A DNA stretch of 64,000 bases, taken from assembly GCA_938743325.2 (NCBI GenBank), contig OW568891.1, forward strand, positions 124,001 through 188,000, in the 5' to 3' direction. Shown here one piece after another: positions 47,445 to 56,743 of this stretch. A program made the position numbers and the translations under genes. A model generated the notes under the pieces. That model was not told the DNA's origin and made no database searches. It worked only from the letters and a program-made list of their open reading frames with translations. Source of the stretch: Pycnococcus provasolii. Its lineage: Eukaryota; Chlorophyta; Pseudoscourfieldiophyceae; Pseudoscourfieldiales; Pycnococcaceae. Each line of letters starts with the position of its first letter. The stretch's first letter is position 1.

Positions 47445-47947
47445 AATACTACCACAAAAATACAAAACTTATCCCGTTACCAGTGTTACCATCATCGTCG
47501 TCATCATGATTCGTGGTTTCGTGAATTATTTATCACAATTTATTTAGAATAGTTCATGGAAAGATATTTATTTGTGTAGCAAAAAATATAACACAACAAC
47601 ACACGTGTTTGAGTTTGAGTTTGAGTTTGAGTTTGATGCATTAAACCTTATTGTACCTTCATGGCATCGTCAGTGGTCAGTGGTCACTGGTCATTGGTTC
47701 GTGCGTTGAGGTTGTGGTGTGGTTAAGGTTGTGGTGTGGTGTCAGGTGTGGTGAATTCAACTTTGTGTGTTTTGTGTGTGTTACAACACTTCTTAAATCA
47801 TCCCAGTCCTCGTCCCCGGTGTCATTTCGCGTTCACCCACACCTGTTACCCACACCTTTCTCGTTTCCCAATCCCAGTCTCGCAGTTTTTGACGTATGCT
47901 TGGCGCCCTTTCCGCTTCGAGTTGCGACGAAGCGATGTAGCATACAG
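47445..47947. other. Intergenic region
   Basis: About 500 bases between convergent genes, AT-rich at left, with GTTTGA x5 (about 47607-47635) and GTCAGTGGTCAGTGGTCAC reiterations (47669-47690) and GTGGTGTGGT words. No gene seen. Confidence 0.55.
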
Positions 47948-48116
47948 CTACAGCACGAGGAGGAGCATACCGCCACCCACAGAGACGATGCGGACAAGTA
48001 AGCTCATTGCCGTCGGCGAGCTGCCACTATCGACCGGAGGGCCACCCGACGGTGGAGGATCCGGGAGTTCGCCAAGGGGGGGAAGAGGCGGAATCATCGG
48101 TGGTGGTGGCACGGTT

Positions 48117-48168
<52 letters not shown>

Positions 48169-51100
48169 GCGGTGGCGCAGCGAAAATGTACGCCGCACCT
48201 GAGTTCGCCGCCTTGGTTCCTGGATTGTCGCTGCTCGAAGGAGGCGACTTGTTCGGAACCGTCAGCATGCCTGTGACATTAAGCATTTCGCTCATCTCCT
48301 TGTACTCCTCCGAGGACGGATCGAGTCCCTCAAGCAGCATGGATGAACCCGCGGCAGATCCATCGCTACTAGTCGCACCAGCGGCGATCAATCGTCCGTC
48401 ACCAGAAATCGATACCGAGTAGCCGAAGTTGTTGCCCCGCCGCGTATCGCTTGCCTGCAGCTTCGCGACTTGCGTGTAGCTGGTGCTGCCGCCAGCACCG
48501 CCGCGCGTGAACACGTACGCAGCTCCTCCTCCATTGGTACCGCACGGATTCATGAAGCGATGAGCCCCGACGACTACCGTGCTTCCGTCCGCCGACGTCG
48601 ATACCGATATGCCGAATTCATCGTACGCCTGCCTATCGCTCGCCTGCAGCTTCGCGACTTGCGTGTAGCTGGTGCTGCCGCCAGCACCGCCGCGCGTGAA
48701 CACGTACGCAGCTCCTGCATAGGTAGCGCCCGTAGACTCAAAGCGAGCCCCGACGACGACCGTGCTTCCGTCCGCCGACGTCGATACCGACCAGCCGAAG
48801 TAGTCGCTCGCCTGTTTATCGCTCGCCTGCAGCTTCGCGACTTGCATGTAGCTGGTGCTGCCGCCAGCACCGCCGCGCGTGAAAACGTATGCAGCTCCTG
48901 CATTGCTACCGCCCGTGTCCTCACCCTGAGCCCCGACGACTACCGTGAATCCGTCCGTCGACGTCGATACCGATATGCCGAAGTAGTCGCTCGCCTGTTT
49001 ATCGCTCGCGAGTAGCTTCGCGACTTGCGTGTAGTTTGCGCCAACAGCACTGCCGCGCGTGAACACGTATGCAGCTCCTGCCTCGGAACCGCCCGTATCC
49101 TCACCGTAAGCCCCGACGACGACCGTGCTTCCGTCCGCCGACGTCGACACCGATATGCCGAACCAGTCGAACGCCTGCCTATCGCTCGCCTGCAGCTTCG
49201 CGACTTGCGTGTAGTTTGCGCCAACAGCACCGCCGCGCGCGAACACGTATGCAGCTCCTGCATCGGAACCGCCCGTATCTTCACCGTAAGCCCCGACGAC
49301 TACTGCGCTTCCGTCCGCCGACGTCGATACCGATATGCCGAAGTAGTCGCTCGCCTGTGTATCGTTCGCCTGCAGCTTCACGACTTCCGTCCAGTTTCCG
49401 GATGGCACGGCGCGCGTATATACGTACGCAGCTCCTGCATTGGAAGCGCCCGTATCCTCATAGGGAGCCCCGATGACCATCGTCAAGCCATCCTGCGACA
49501 CTTGCAATGCGCGGCCGAAGTAGTCCCAAGACTCGTCATCGGATGCAAACACTTTCTGCACTTGCGCATGAGAGGCTGGCGGTGGCATCGGTGGCGGCGG
49601 CGGTGGCGGTGGCGGTGGCGGTGGCGATGGCGTTGGCGTTGTTGGCGGTGGCGCAGCGAACATGTACGCCGCACCTGAGTTCGCCGCCTTGGTTCCTGGA
49701 TTGTCGCTGCTCGAAGGAGGCGACTTGTTCGGAACGGTCAGCATGCCTGTGACATTTAGCATTTCGCTCATCTCCTTGTACTCCTCCGAGGACGGATCGA
49801 GTCCCTCAAGCAGCATGGATGAACCCGCGGCAGATCCATCGCTACTAGTCGCACCAGCGGCGATCGTTCGTCCGTCACCAGAAATCGATACCGAGTAGCC
49901 GAAGTTGTTGTACCGCCGCGTATCGCTTGCCTGCAGCTTCGCGACTTGCGTATAGCTGGTTCCGCTACGCGTGAACACGTACGCAGCTCCTCCATTGGTA
50001 CTGCCCGCACCCATCATGCGATGAGCCCCGACGACTACCGTGCTTCCGTCCGCCGACGTCGATACCGATATGCCGAATTCATCGTACGCCTGCTTATCGC
50101 CCGCCTGCAGCTTCGCGACTTGCGTGTAGCTGGTGCTGCCGCCAGCGCCGCCGCGCGTGAACACGTACGCAGCTCCTGCATAGGTAGCGCCCGTAGACTC
50201 AAAGCGAGCCCCAACGACTACCGTGCTTCCGTCCGCCGACGTCGACACCGACATGCCAAAGAGGTCGCTCGCCTGCTTATCGCTCGCCTGCAGCTTCGCG
50301 ACTTGCGTGTAGCTGATGCTGCCCCAAGCACCGCCGCGCGTGAAAACGTATGCAGCTCCTGCACTGGAACCGCCCGTATCCTCACCGTGAGCCCCGACGA
50401 CTACCGTGCTTCCGTCCGCCGACGTCGATACCGAGCTGCCGAAGTAGTCGCTCGCCTGCTTATCGCTCGCCTGCAGCTTCGCGACTTGCGTGTAGCTGGT
50501 GCTGCCGCCAGCACCGCCGCGCGTGTACACGTATGCAGCTCCTGCAAAGTAACCGCCCGTAGACTCACCGTGAGCCCCGACGACGACCGTGCTTCCGTCC
50601 GCCGACGTCGATACCGAGTTGCCGAACCAGTCGTTTGCCGACCTATCGCACGCCGACGCCTGCAGCTTCGCCACTTGCGTGTAGTTTGCGCCAGCAGCAC
50701 CGCCGCCGCGCGTGAACACATATGCAGCTCCTGCGTTGGTACCGCCCGTATCTTCATAAGGAGCCCCGATGACTACTGTGCTTCCGTCCGCCGACGTCGA
50801 CACTGACTGGCCGAAGTAGTCGCTCGCCTGGCTATCGCTCGCCTGCAGCTTCACGACTTCCGTCCAGTTTCCGGATGGCACGGCGCGCGTGTACACGTAT
50901 GCAGCACCTGCATTGGTACCGCCCGTATCCTCATAGGGAGTCCCGACGACCATTGTCAAGCCATCCTGCGACACTTGCAATGCGCGGCCGAAACCGTCCC
51001 AAGACTCGTCATCAGATGCAAACACTTTCTGCACTTGCGCATGAGATGTTGGCGGCGGCGGCGTTGGCGTTGGCGGTGGTGGGTACATCGTCACACCGTA

Positions 51101-51226
51101 GAACGCCTCGAAGTCCGACGCGGCCGCCAGCTTCGGTGCCGCCATCGTCATCATCGCCAAGGCGCCCCAAACGACCACCACGACGCACTTCCATGGCACG
51201 TGCAAGGCCCGGGCTCGCATCATCAT
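47948..51226 (-). CDS. Large secreted FG-GAP protein with two seven-unit arrays
   Basis: 1092 residues. A signal sequence (CVVVVVWGALAMMTMAA) is followed by a Pro linker and array 1, seven units of about 50 residues. Each has the form DYFGQSVSTSADGSTVVIGA then (P/H)xEDTGGxxAGAAYVFTRGG and YTQVAKLQASD. After a Pro-rich linker (SPPPPPPPPPPPP) comes array 2 with seven more. FG and GA(P/Y/H) are the integrin-alpha/FG-GAP signature, and seven units make one beta-propeller, so two propellers are expected. A Thr run (from (GTC)17 DNA at 48117-48166), a Pro-rich stretch and a short hydrophobic end (LLVRIVSVGGGMLLLVL) with no tail follow, as in GPI-anchored proteins. The two halves are a gene-internal duplication including the closing segment MLLEGLDPSSEEYKEMSEML. 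Likely a cell-surface or matrix protein; ligand unknown. Confidence 0.82.
48117..48166. repeat. (GTC)n trinucleotide repeat, coding
   Basis: About 17 GTC triplets, read on the minus strand as a Thr run near the C terminus of the FG-GAP protein. Confidence 0.95.
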
Positions 51227-52737
51227 AGTTAGCCACCTGGGGTTGTCACTCCCTTCGAACCGACCGTCGACGGATCACAAGCTTAACTGCTTAAGGGTAA
51301 GGGTAGACCTGTGACTAAGAATACTACCGTAGTGCGCGTGTCCAGAGGATGTGCTCTTGATGATGGCCTCGATTAATCCAAAGACGCCTCGCCAATCAAT
51401 ACAAACAAACAATGATGGTGTATTTCTCAGCAAGTGCAGTTAAGGTAGGTGCAGTAGTTAAAAGGCCGGGGAATACATAGAGACTACTACCGGGTAAGGC
51501 TTATGCATTGAGGAGGTTGTTGGGTGGGCCACTGGGCCCCCCGTATTATCACGTCATAATACCGTCACAAGACTAACGTTGTCCCTCCCCCCTGCGGCCC
51601 TGCTCTCGAAGGTACTGTACTTCATTTCAGTTTCAGGACCTCTCCTCCCCCGAGGAGGACGGAGGTCCCTGGGCCGGACACCTCCCCCGGACGTCCCCCG
51701 GGGGGGGGGGTGTTAGGGTTAGGGTTACAGGTTAGGGTTACATGTTAGGGTTAGGGTTAGAATTTCTGTCCCCGTCGACCTGCGTGCCCTGTTGAATTTT
51801 CTCCCTCCTCATTGGGGATACCCCTTCCCCCAGCTCTGTCCTCCTCCCTGGAGCGACGGCGGCGCCATCCCTCCCCCCTGGGGTGTTGTCGTCGGCATTC
51901 CAGTCTGCTCATCGTCGCCCGCTCGGAGGTACGTGTTTACGTGTTTACGTGTGTGTGTTCATGCCGCCTGCTGTGTGTGCTTTGTGTGTGTCTTTGTGTG
52001 TGCTTTGTGTGCTTTGTGTGTGTGTGCTTTGTGTGTGCTTTGTGTGTGTGCTTTGTGTGTGCTTGGTGTGTGCTTTTTGTGTGATGTTTGTCTCTGGGTA
52101 ATCTCATCTCTCTGCTTGGTTTTTTCTCGGCTTGGTCTTTCTCACCTCTCTGCTTGGTTTTTTCTCGGCTCGTCTCTGCTCTGCTCTACTCTGCTCATCG
52201 GCTCGGCTCGGCCTTGTTGGCAAAATCTTGTATCAAAATCGGATCGGTTGTGACGTGTTGTTTTGGCTCGTCGTCGTCGTCGTCGTCGGCGTGATCATCT
52301 CGCGCGAATCCTTCCTCCCTTCTTCACATGGGAGGTTTTGGTATTTGCGATCTCGTTTGTTTGCGACTCAGATGAACTTGTGGTTGTTGTGGTTGCTGCT
52401 CGCGACTTCGCGACTTCGCCTCAACAAAATTCTCTGGGACGTTGATGGACTCGTTGATGGAGACGCACGATGAGAGAGAAGAGCACGCAGAGAGAGAGAG
52501 AGAAGAGCACGCAGAGAGTGTGTGAGAGAGAAAGGCCAAGCAGTTGCGCGTTGGGGCGGTGGTGAGGCGACGTTCTCGTTTTCGTCGGCGGGATGGCTCC
52601 TGGGTTTGGGTAATGGGGAGAGACAGAAAAGCGGGCGGCAACTTGTACAAGAATATATGCAACGCACTCACAACCCCACAACCAACCAACAGGTTACCTA
52701 TCACTTGCTCAAAAGTTAAAAAAAAAAGACAGCAGCC
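51227..52737. other. 1.5-kb intergenic region
   Basis: No gene seen. Contents: ACCGGGTA word (51489-51496), CCTCCCCCGAGGAGG inverted-repeat-like stretch (51641-51660), a GGGGGGGGGG run, telomere-like tract, repeated CTTTGTGTGTG words (51980-52085), TCTCGGCTTGG/CTCTGCTTGG repeats (52105-52175), (GTC)n at 52270-52288 and (AG)n near 52490-52530. The right end is the RPS21e promoter; a purine-rich tract precedes its ATG. Confidence 0.55.
51711..51760. repeat. Telomere-like repeat, TTAGGG
   Basis: TTAGGG units in short runs separated by TTACAG and TTACAT variants, G-rich on the plus strand, immediately after a C-run/G-run segment. Confidence 0.85.
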
Positions 52738-52986
52738 ATGATTAACGACGAGGGACAGATGGTGGACATTTACATCCCGCGGAAGTGCTCGTACAGCAAC
52801 CGCTTGATTGAGGCGAAGGACCACTCGAGCGTGCAGCTGAACATCGCACACATCGACGAGAACGGCGTGTACACCGGACAGTTCACCACCATGGCTCTGT
52901 GCGGATACCTTCGCAACAAGGGCCAGGCGGACTCTGCCCTGGACAACCTGTGGAAGTCGAAGAAGGCTGAGGTTGGACAGAACTAA
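52738..52986 (+). CDS. RPS21: 40S ribosomal protein S21e
   Basis: 82 residues, the normal family length. [20 protein letters not shown], then [20 protein letters not shown] and [20 protein letters not shown], are the family's conserved segments, complete from start to stop. A small-subunit protein located near uS2 (the yeast Rps0/Rps21 pair) and involved in late 18S rRNA maturation. Intronless. Convergent with the Enhancer-of-polycomb gene, 110 bases between stops. Confidence 0.96.
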   Translation: MINDEGQMVDIYIPRKCSYSNRLIEAKDHSSVQLNIAHIDENGVYTGQFTTMALCGYLRNKGQADSALDNLWKSKKAEVGQN

Positions 52987-53096
52987 GCAAAAAACACAAC
53001 GGAACGTGTAAAAAGTGTCTTCACCTAACAAAACAAAAAAAGATTAGATTAGATTTCGTGTAGTAGTAGTCGTACAATAGCTCTTGCGTCTTGTCT

Positions 53097-54923
53097 CTAC
53101 GCCGCCGCCGCGTTCTCCTCCCTCTCCTCCTCCTCCTCCTCGTCCATTGCCTCCGCCTCCGCAGGACCGTACACCCGATCCAAAATAATGCGACCGCCAC
53201 GGCCGTAGCGAGGCCTTAGCCCCTTACGCTCCTCCTCGTCGAACGTCTGTCCCAAAGCCGCCTCCAGAATCTCCCAGCTTGGTGCCTGTAAGAATGGCAT
53301 GCACGGCTCCGGTGCCTCGCCCGGAAACTCAGGAGGAAGCAAAGGCTTGCCCTCGAGTGGAAACGGAAAGGGCTCGCTCACCGACGCGACTCCCTGCGAC
53401 ACGTACGACATCGCCTTTGCCGCGGTGCTCGCACTCGCAGCCGCCGCCGCCGCTGCCGCCGCCGGGCCACCCTTCCCCTCCTTTTTTCTCTTCTTGATGG
53501 AGAAAAGAGGTCGGCGGAACACGCTCGTTGGCCGTGCGCACTCCAGAATCGCGTCGGCGCGGCGCTTGTAGTCGCCTCCAAATTGTAGGGCCGCCGCGGG
53601 CGCCGCATTCCAGCTGTCGCTCGCGAGGCTTGTGTCTGGCTTGAGATTCTGCAACGCGGGCGCCATATCCCCGCTGGCTTTGGTGCTCCCTCCTCCCTTC
53701 TGCACGGCAACCACTGCCGCCGCAACGCCAGCGGCACTCGCTCGCTTCGAGTTCGCCTCCGGCTTTCCAAGCTGATCCGCGAGAGCTTCCACCGCCGCCT
53801 TTCCGTCGTGTTTCTGCGCGACGAGCGCGCGGCGGTAGTCCGCCTGGCAGAGTGCGAGCTCGAGCTTCTTTCGCTCTCGGCGGTACACGTGGTCGAGAAG
53901 CGCTCGCCCCGCTTCGAAGTTGCGTTTCATGTCCTTGGCTTTGTCGAGTGCGCTTTCTCCGTCGACGTGCCTGCGTCTCGTCTGAGGTCGATGTGCCTTC
54001 TCCCTCGGGTGAAAGACGTTGTACGGGTTATTGTCGGAGATGGACGGCGGCGGGATGAGTCTTCGCAGCATCGGCCGCCCGAGTGTCTTACGCTTAGACA
54101 GCCAGTACGAGTATATGGCGAAGCGCGTCGCGAGTCTCACGCCGCTGTTCTTCAGGCTGTCCATGCACGCGCGTTCTCTGTCGAGGTAGTCTGGGCTCAG
54201 AAGCATGCTTGCATTTTTGATTCCTATGCCCGCGGTGTGCGCGCCTCCGTGTCCACCGCCTCCCGTCGTCCCGCCTCCTGTTCCATCTGCGCCTGATGCG
54301 TCTTTTCCCAGTACCTGTTCCTGCGCCTCTGCCCACGCGCACTCGAGCTTCCAGAGGCAGTACTCGAGGCTGACTGGCGATATGCGCGTTTGCGTTCCGT
54401 TGAAGTCGTGCAGCCAGTGTTCGTCGCTTTCGTCGAGGTCGTACTCGACCATGTATGCGTCGCGCAGGTCGACGGGTGCCGCTGGTAGCGTGACTGTCGC
54501 CCCCCCTTGTGCACCAGGAATCGCCGCCGCCGCCGCCGCCACCAAGGGGTCGTGCAGCGCCCCCGAGCGCTCCACCCCAGCGGTGGGGACAACGAGCGGT
54601 ATTGACGTCGACGGCAGGTTGAGGTTGCAGTCGACACGTAGAGTCGACCCAGTCGTTCCCGATCGGAGGTACGCGGCAGGTTGACGAAACGTCGGCCTGT
54701 AGTCGATTCCGTAACTCGGAACGTCAAGCACGGGCGGCGTTGGAATCTCCGTGACTCCCGCTGATGTTTTCACCGTGAGCGCCTCTTCGTTCTCGGCGTC
54801 GAGCGCGTGGTGTCCGTGCGTGACTTGCCTCGACACGCCTTCACTATTTTTGTCGAGCTCATCCAAAGACTTCACCACCGATAAACGACGGTGTATGTCC
54901 AGCTGACGCGCGCGGAGTGACAT
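53097..54923 (-). CDS. EPL1: Enhancer of polycomb-like protein (NuA4/TIP60 subunit)
   Basis: 608 residues. The start MSLRARQLDIHRRLSVVKSL is the usual EPL1 opening. The EPcA domain is spread over residues 1-330: VEYDLDESDEHWLHDFN, then after a Gly-rich insert, ATRFAIYSYWLSKRKTLGRP and LRRLIPPPSISDNNPYNVFH with PREKAHRPQTRRR. A charged helical region follows (LLDHVYRRERKKLELALCQA), then Ala-rich low-complexity and an acidic C terminus. In yeast and animals EPL1/EPC bridges the Esa1/TIP60 acetyltransferase, Yng2 and Eaf6 in the piccolo NuA4 module. Inserts in the EPcA domain (residues 205-235, GGGTTGGGGHGG) are unusual. Nuclear. Confidence 0.9.
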   Translation of the reverse strand: MSLRARQLDIHRRLSVVKSLDELDKNSEGVSRQVTHGHHALDAENEEALTVKTSAGVTEIPTPPVLDVPSYGIDYRPTFRQPAAYLRSGTTGSTLRVDCNLNLPSTSIPLVVPTAGVERSGALHDPLVAAAAAAIPGAQGGATVTLPAAPVDLRDAYMVEYDLDESDEHWLHDFNGTQTRISPVSLEYCLWKLECAWAEAQEQVLGKDASGADGTGGGTTGGGGHGGAHTAGIGIKNASMLLSPDYLDRERACMDSLKNSGVRLATRFAIYSYWLSKRKTLGRPMLRRLIPPPSISDNNPYNVFHPREKAHRPQTRRRHVDGESALDKAKDMKRNFEAGRALLDHVYRRERKKLELALCQADYRRALVAQKHDGKAAVEALADQLGKPEANSKRASAAGVAAAVVAVQKGGGSTKASGDMAPALQNLKPDTSLASDSWNAAPAAALQFGGDYKRRADAILECARPTSVFRRPLFSIKKRKKEGKGGPAAAAAAAAASASTAAKAMSYVSQGVASVSEPFPFPLEGKPLLPPEFPGEAPEPCMPFLQAPSWEILEAALGQTFDEEERKGLRPRYGRGGRIILDRVYGPAEAEAMDEEEEEEREENAAAA

Positions 54924-56308
54924 ATCTTATTTTACTTTTCAAACAAGATAGAAAGAATTCAAGAAAGAGAATTTCAAAGATGGAAAACAACCTCCAAAGA
55001 GGGAGAAAGAAAACCCAACGGCGAAAAACCCTCCCTCTGACCCTCTCGAACCCGAACCCGAACCCTAACCCTAACCCTAACCCTAACCCTAATGCCCCTA
55101 TTGCTGGCCCCTAATGCCCCAATTGCCCGAACCCTAATGCCCTCTCGAACCCTAATGCTGGCCCCTAACCCTAATGGCCCGATTGCCCCTATTGCTGGCC
55201 CCTATTATTGCCCCTAATGCCCTAATGCCCCTAATGCCCGAATTAATGCCCTAACCCTAATGCCCCGATTGCCCCTATTGCTGGCCCCTATTATTGCCCC
55301 TAATGCCCTAATGCCCCTAATGCCCTAATGCCCCTATTGCTGGCCCCTAATGCCCTAACCCTAATGCCCGAACCCTAATGCCCTCTCGAACCCTAAGGCC
55401 CCAATTGCCCCTATTGCTGGCCCCTATTGCGCCTAATAAATAATGCCCTAAGGATGGCCCCTAATAATGCCCCTAACCCTCCCTCTCGAACCCTAATGCC
55501 CTAACCCTATCTCTCGAACCCTAATGCTGGCCCCTAATGCCCCTAATGCCCTAACCCTAACCCTAATGCCCCTATTGCCCTAACCCTAATGCCCCTAATG
55601 CCCTAATGCCCTAACCCTAATGCCCTAACCTTTAACCCTGTTCTCTCCTCGCCTATCCCCTAATAATCCGTTTTTTTTTTCGTTTTTCGGTTTTTCGGTT
55701 TTCACTTTGTTTTCACTTTGGAATTTTGGATTCAGATTTTGTGTCCACTTCTTTGACGACGGCGGCGGCGGCGAAGGTGACTGCGACTGCGGCGGCGGCG
55801 ACTGCGACTGCGGCGAAGGTGACGGCGACTGCGGCGAAGGTGACTGCGGCGGCGACGGCGGCGTCACGGAACGACGAAGGTTACCACTAGTACCAGTTAA
55901 GATTCTATGCCGCGTCATCCGTCCGTTGCCGTTGCCGATGGTGCAGTTCAGTTACGATGCGCAGCTTCCGGCCATCCTCACCTGGCGTCCATCTCAGGCA
56001 CGTCGGTCCTTCGCCTCCCTTTATCAGGATCAGGGTCATCGTCGTTCCGCTACCCGTCCGTGATACGCTTACCAGCACTTGCGCATTCTTCGACACATTC
56101 TTCGAAGAACTCTGCAAAGCCCGAGTCTTTGGTTGACGTCGACGCACGCATGATTCATACCACGAAACTTTCGTGGGGTGTTGACGCGGACAAAATCAAA
56201 CAGAACGACAAGGACGGAATCGACGACGACGACGACGGACCGGACAGCTGCGGAAAGCAAACGCAGGTGAAACCGCCGCTCCTGAAGACAACCATCGGAC
56301 GACCATGA
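54924..56308. other. Intergenic region with telomere-like array and minisatellite
   Basis: After a short AT-rich promoter for the EPL1-like gene comes the degenerate telomere-like array, then T/A-rich sequence, a minisatellite of GGCGACTGCGACTGCGGCG-type units at 55750-55866 (reads Pro-Ser-Gln-rich on the minus strand, extensin-like), and about 440 bases of ambiguous sequence open on both strands. On the plus strand, 55907-56308 is an open frame in phase with the cathepsin fragment, but its sequence is not protease-like. Confidence 0.5.
55048..55640. repeat. Degenerate CCCTAA array, about 590 bp
   Basis: Begins with CCCGAA and exact CCCTAA units (55051-55090), then continues as a patchwork of CCCTAA, CCCTAATG, CCCCTATTG and CTGGCCCCTA words. 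C-rich on the plus strand. The longest telomere-like block in the window. Confidence 0.9.
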
Positions 56309-56596
56309 AGACAACCGACGGACGTCAAGCTAAATCACGCCGTTCAGCTCGTCGGTTACGGCACGACAGACGACGGCACTGATTATTGGACGATCCGAAA
56401 CAGCTGGTCACCGCAGTGGGGCGAGGACGGGTACATACGGATCAAGCGGGATGATTCTCAGTGCGACATCGACGACGTGCCCACAGAAGATCAGGGTTGC
56501 GCGAGCGGCCCGACGTCGGTGAAGGTGTGCGGACACTGCGGAATCAACTATGATGCCGTCGTTCCTATCGTGGAGGACCAATCGCTCATTCAGTAA
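56309..56596 (+). pseudogene. Papain-family (cathepsin-like) protease C-terminal fragment
   Basis: 95 codons without an ATG start. [20 protein letters not shown] contains the catalytic His in the C1A motif, and [20 protein letters not shown] the catalytic Asn; a Cys-rich end follows ([19 protein letters not shown]). The part carrying the catalytic Cys (QGxCGSCW) and the propeptide is absent for at least 1.3 kb upstream, where telomere-like repeats lie. Just before the fragment a 23-base unit (TGAAGACAACC...CGGACG) is present twice in tandem (56283-56324), with a TGA between the upstream open frame and this one. Either a gene remnant truncated at its 5' end or the last exon of a gene whose other exons I cannot find. 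Confidence 0.65.
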
Positions 56597-56743
56597 TGGA
56601 ACGTGAGTAAGTAAGATTTGATAGGTTTGCAGATGTAAGATAAAAGTCCTTATTAAAACACAGTCTATGGACTCTCGACACTTTTAATCCCGTCCCATCT
56701 CTCCCCACCTCCCACCTCCACGCTTTTCTTTCAGGTTTTATGT

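Noticed and set aside
48470-51060. Regular direct repeats considered as a possible CRISPR-like array
   Set aside because: Units are coding, about 150 bases, in frame, and encode FG-GAP blades; no spacer structure.
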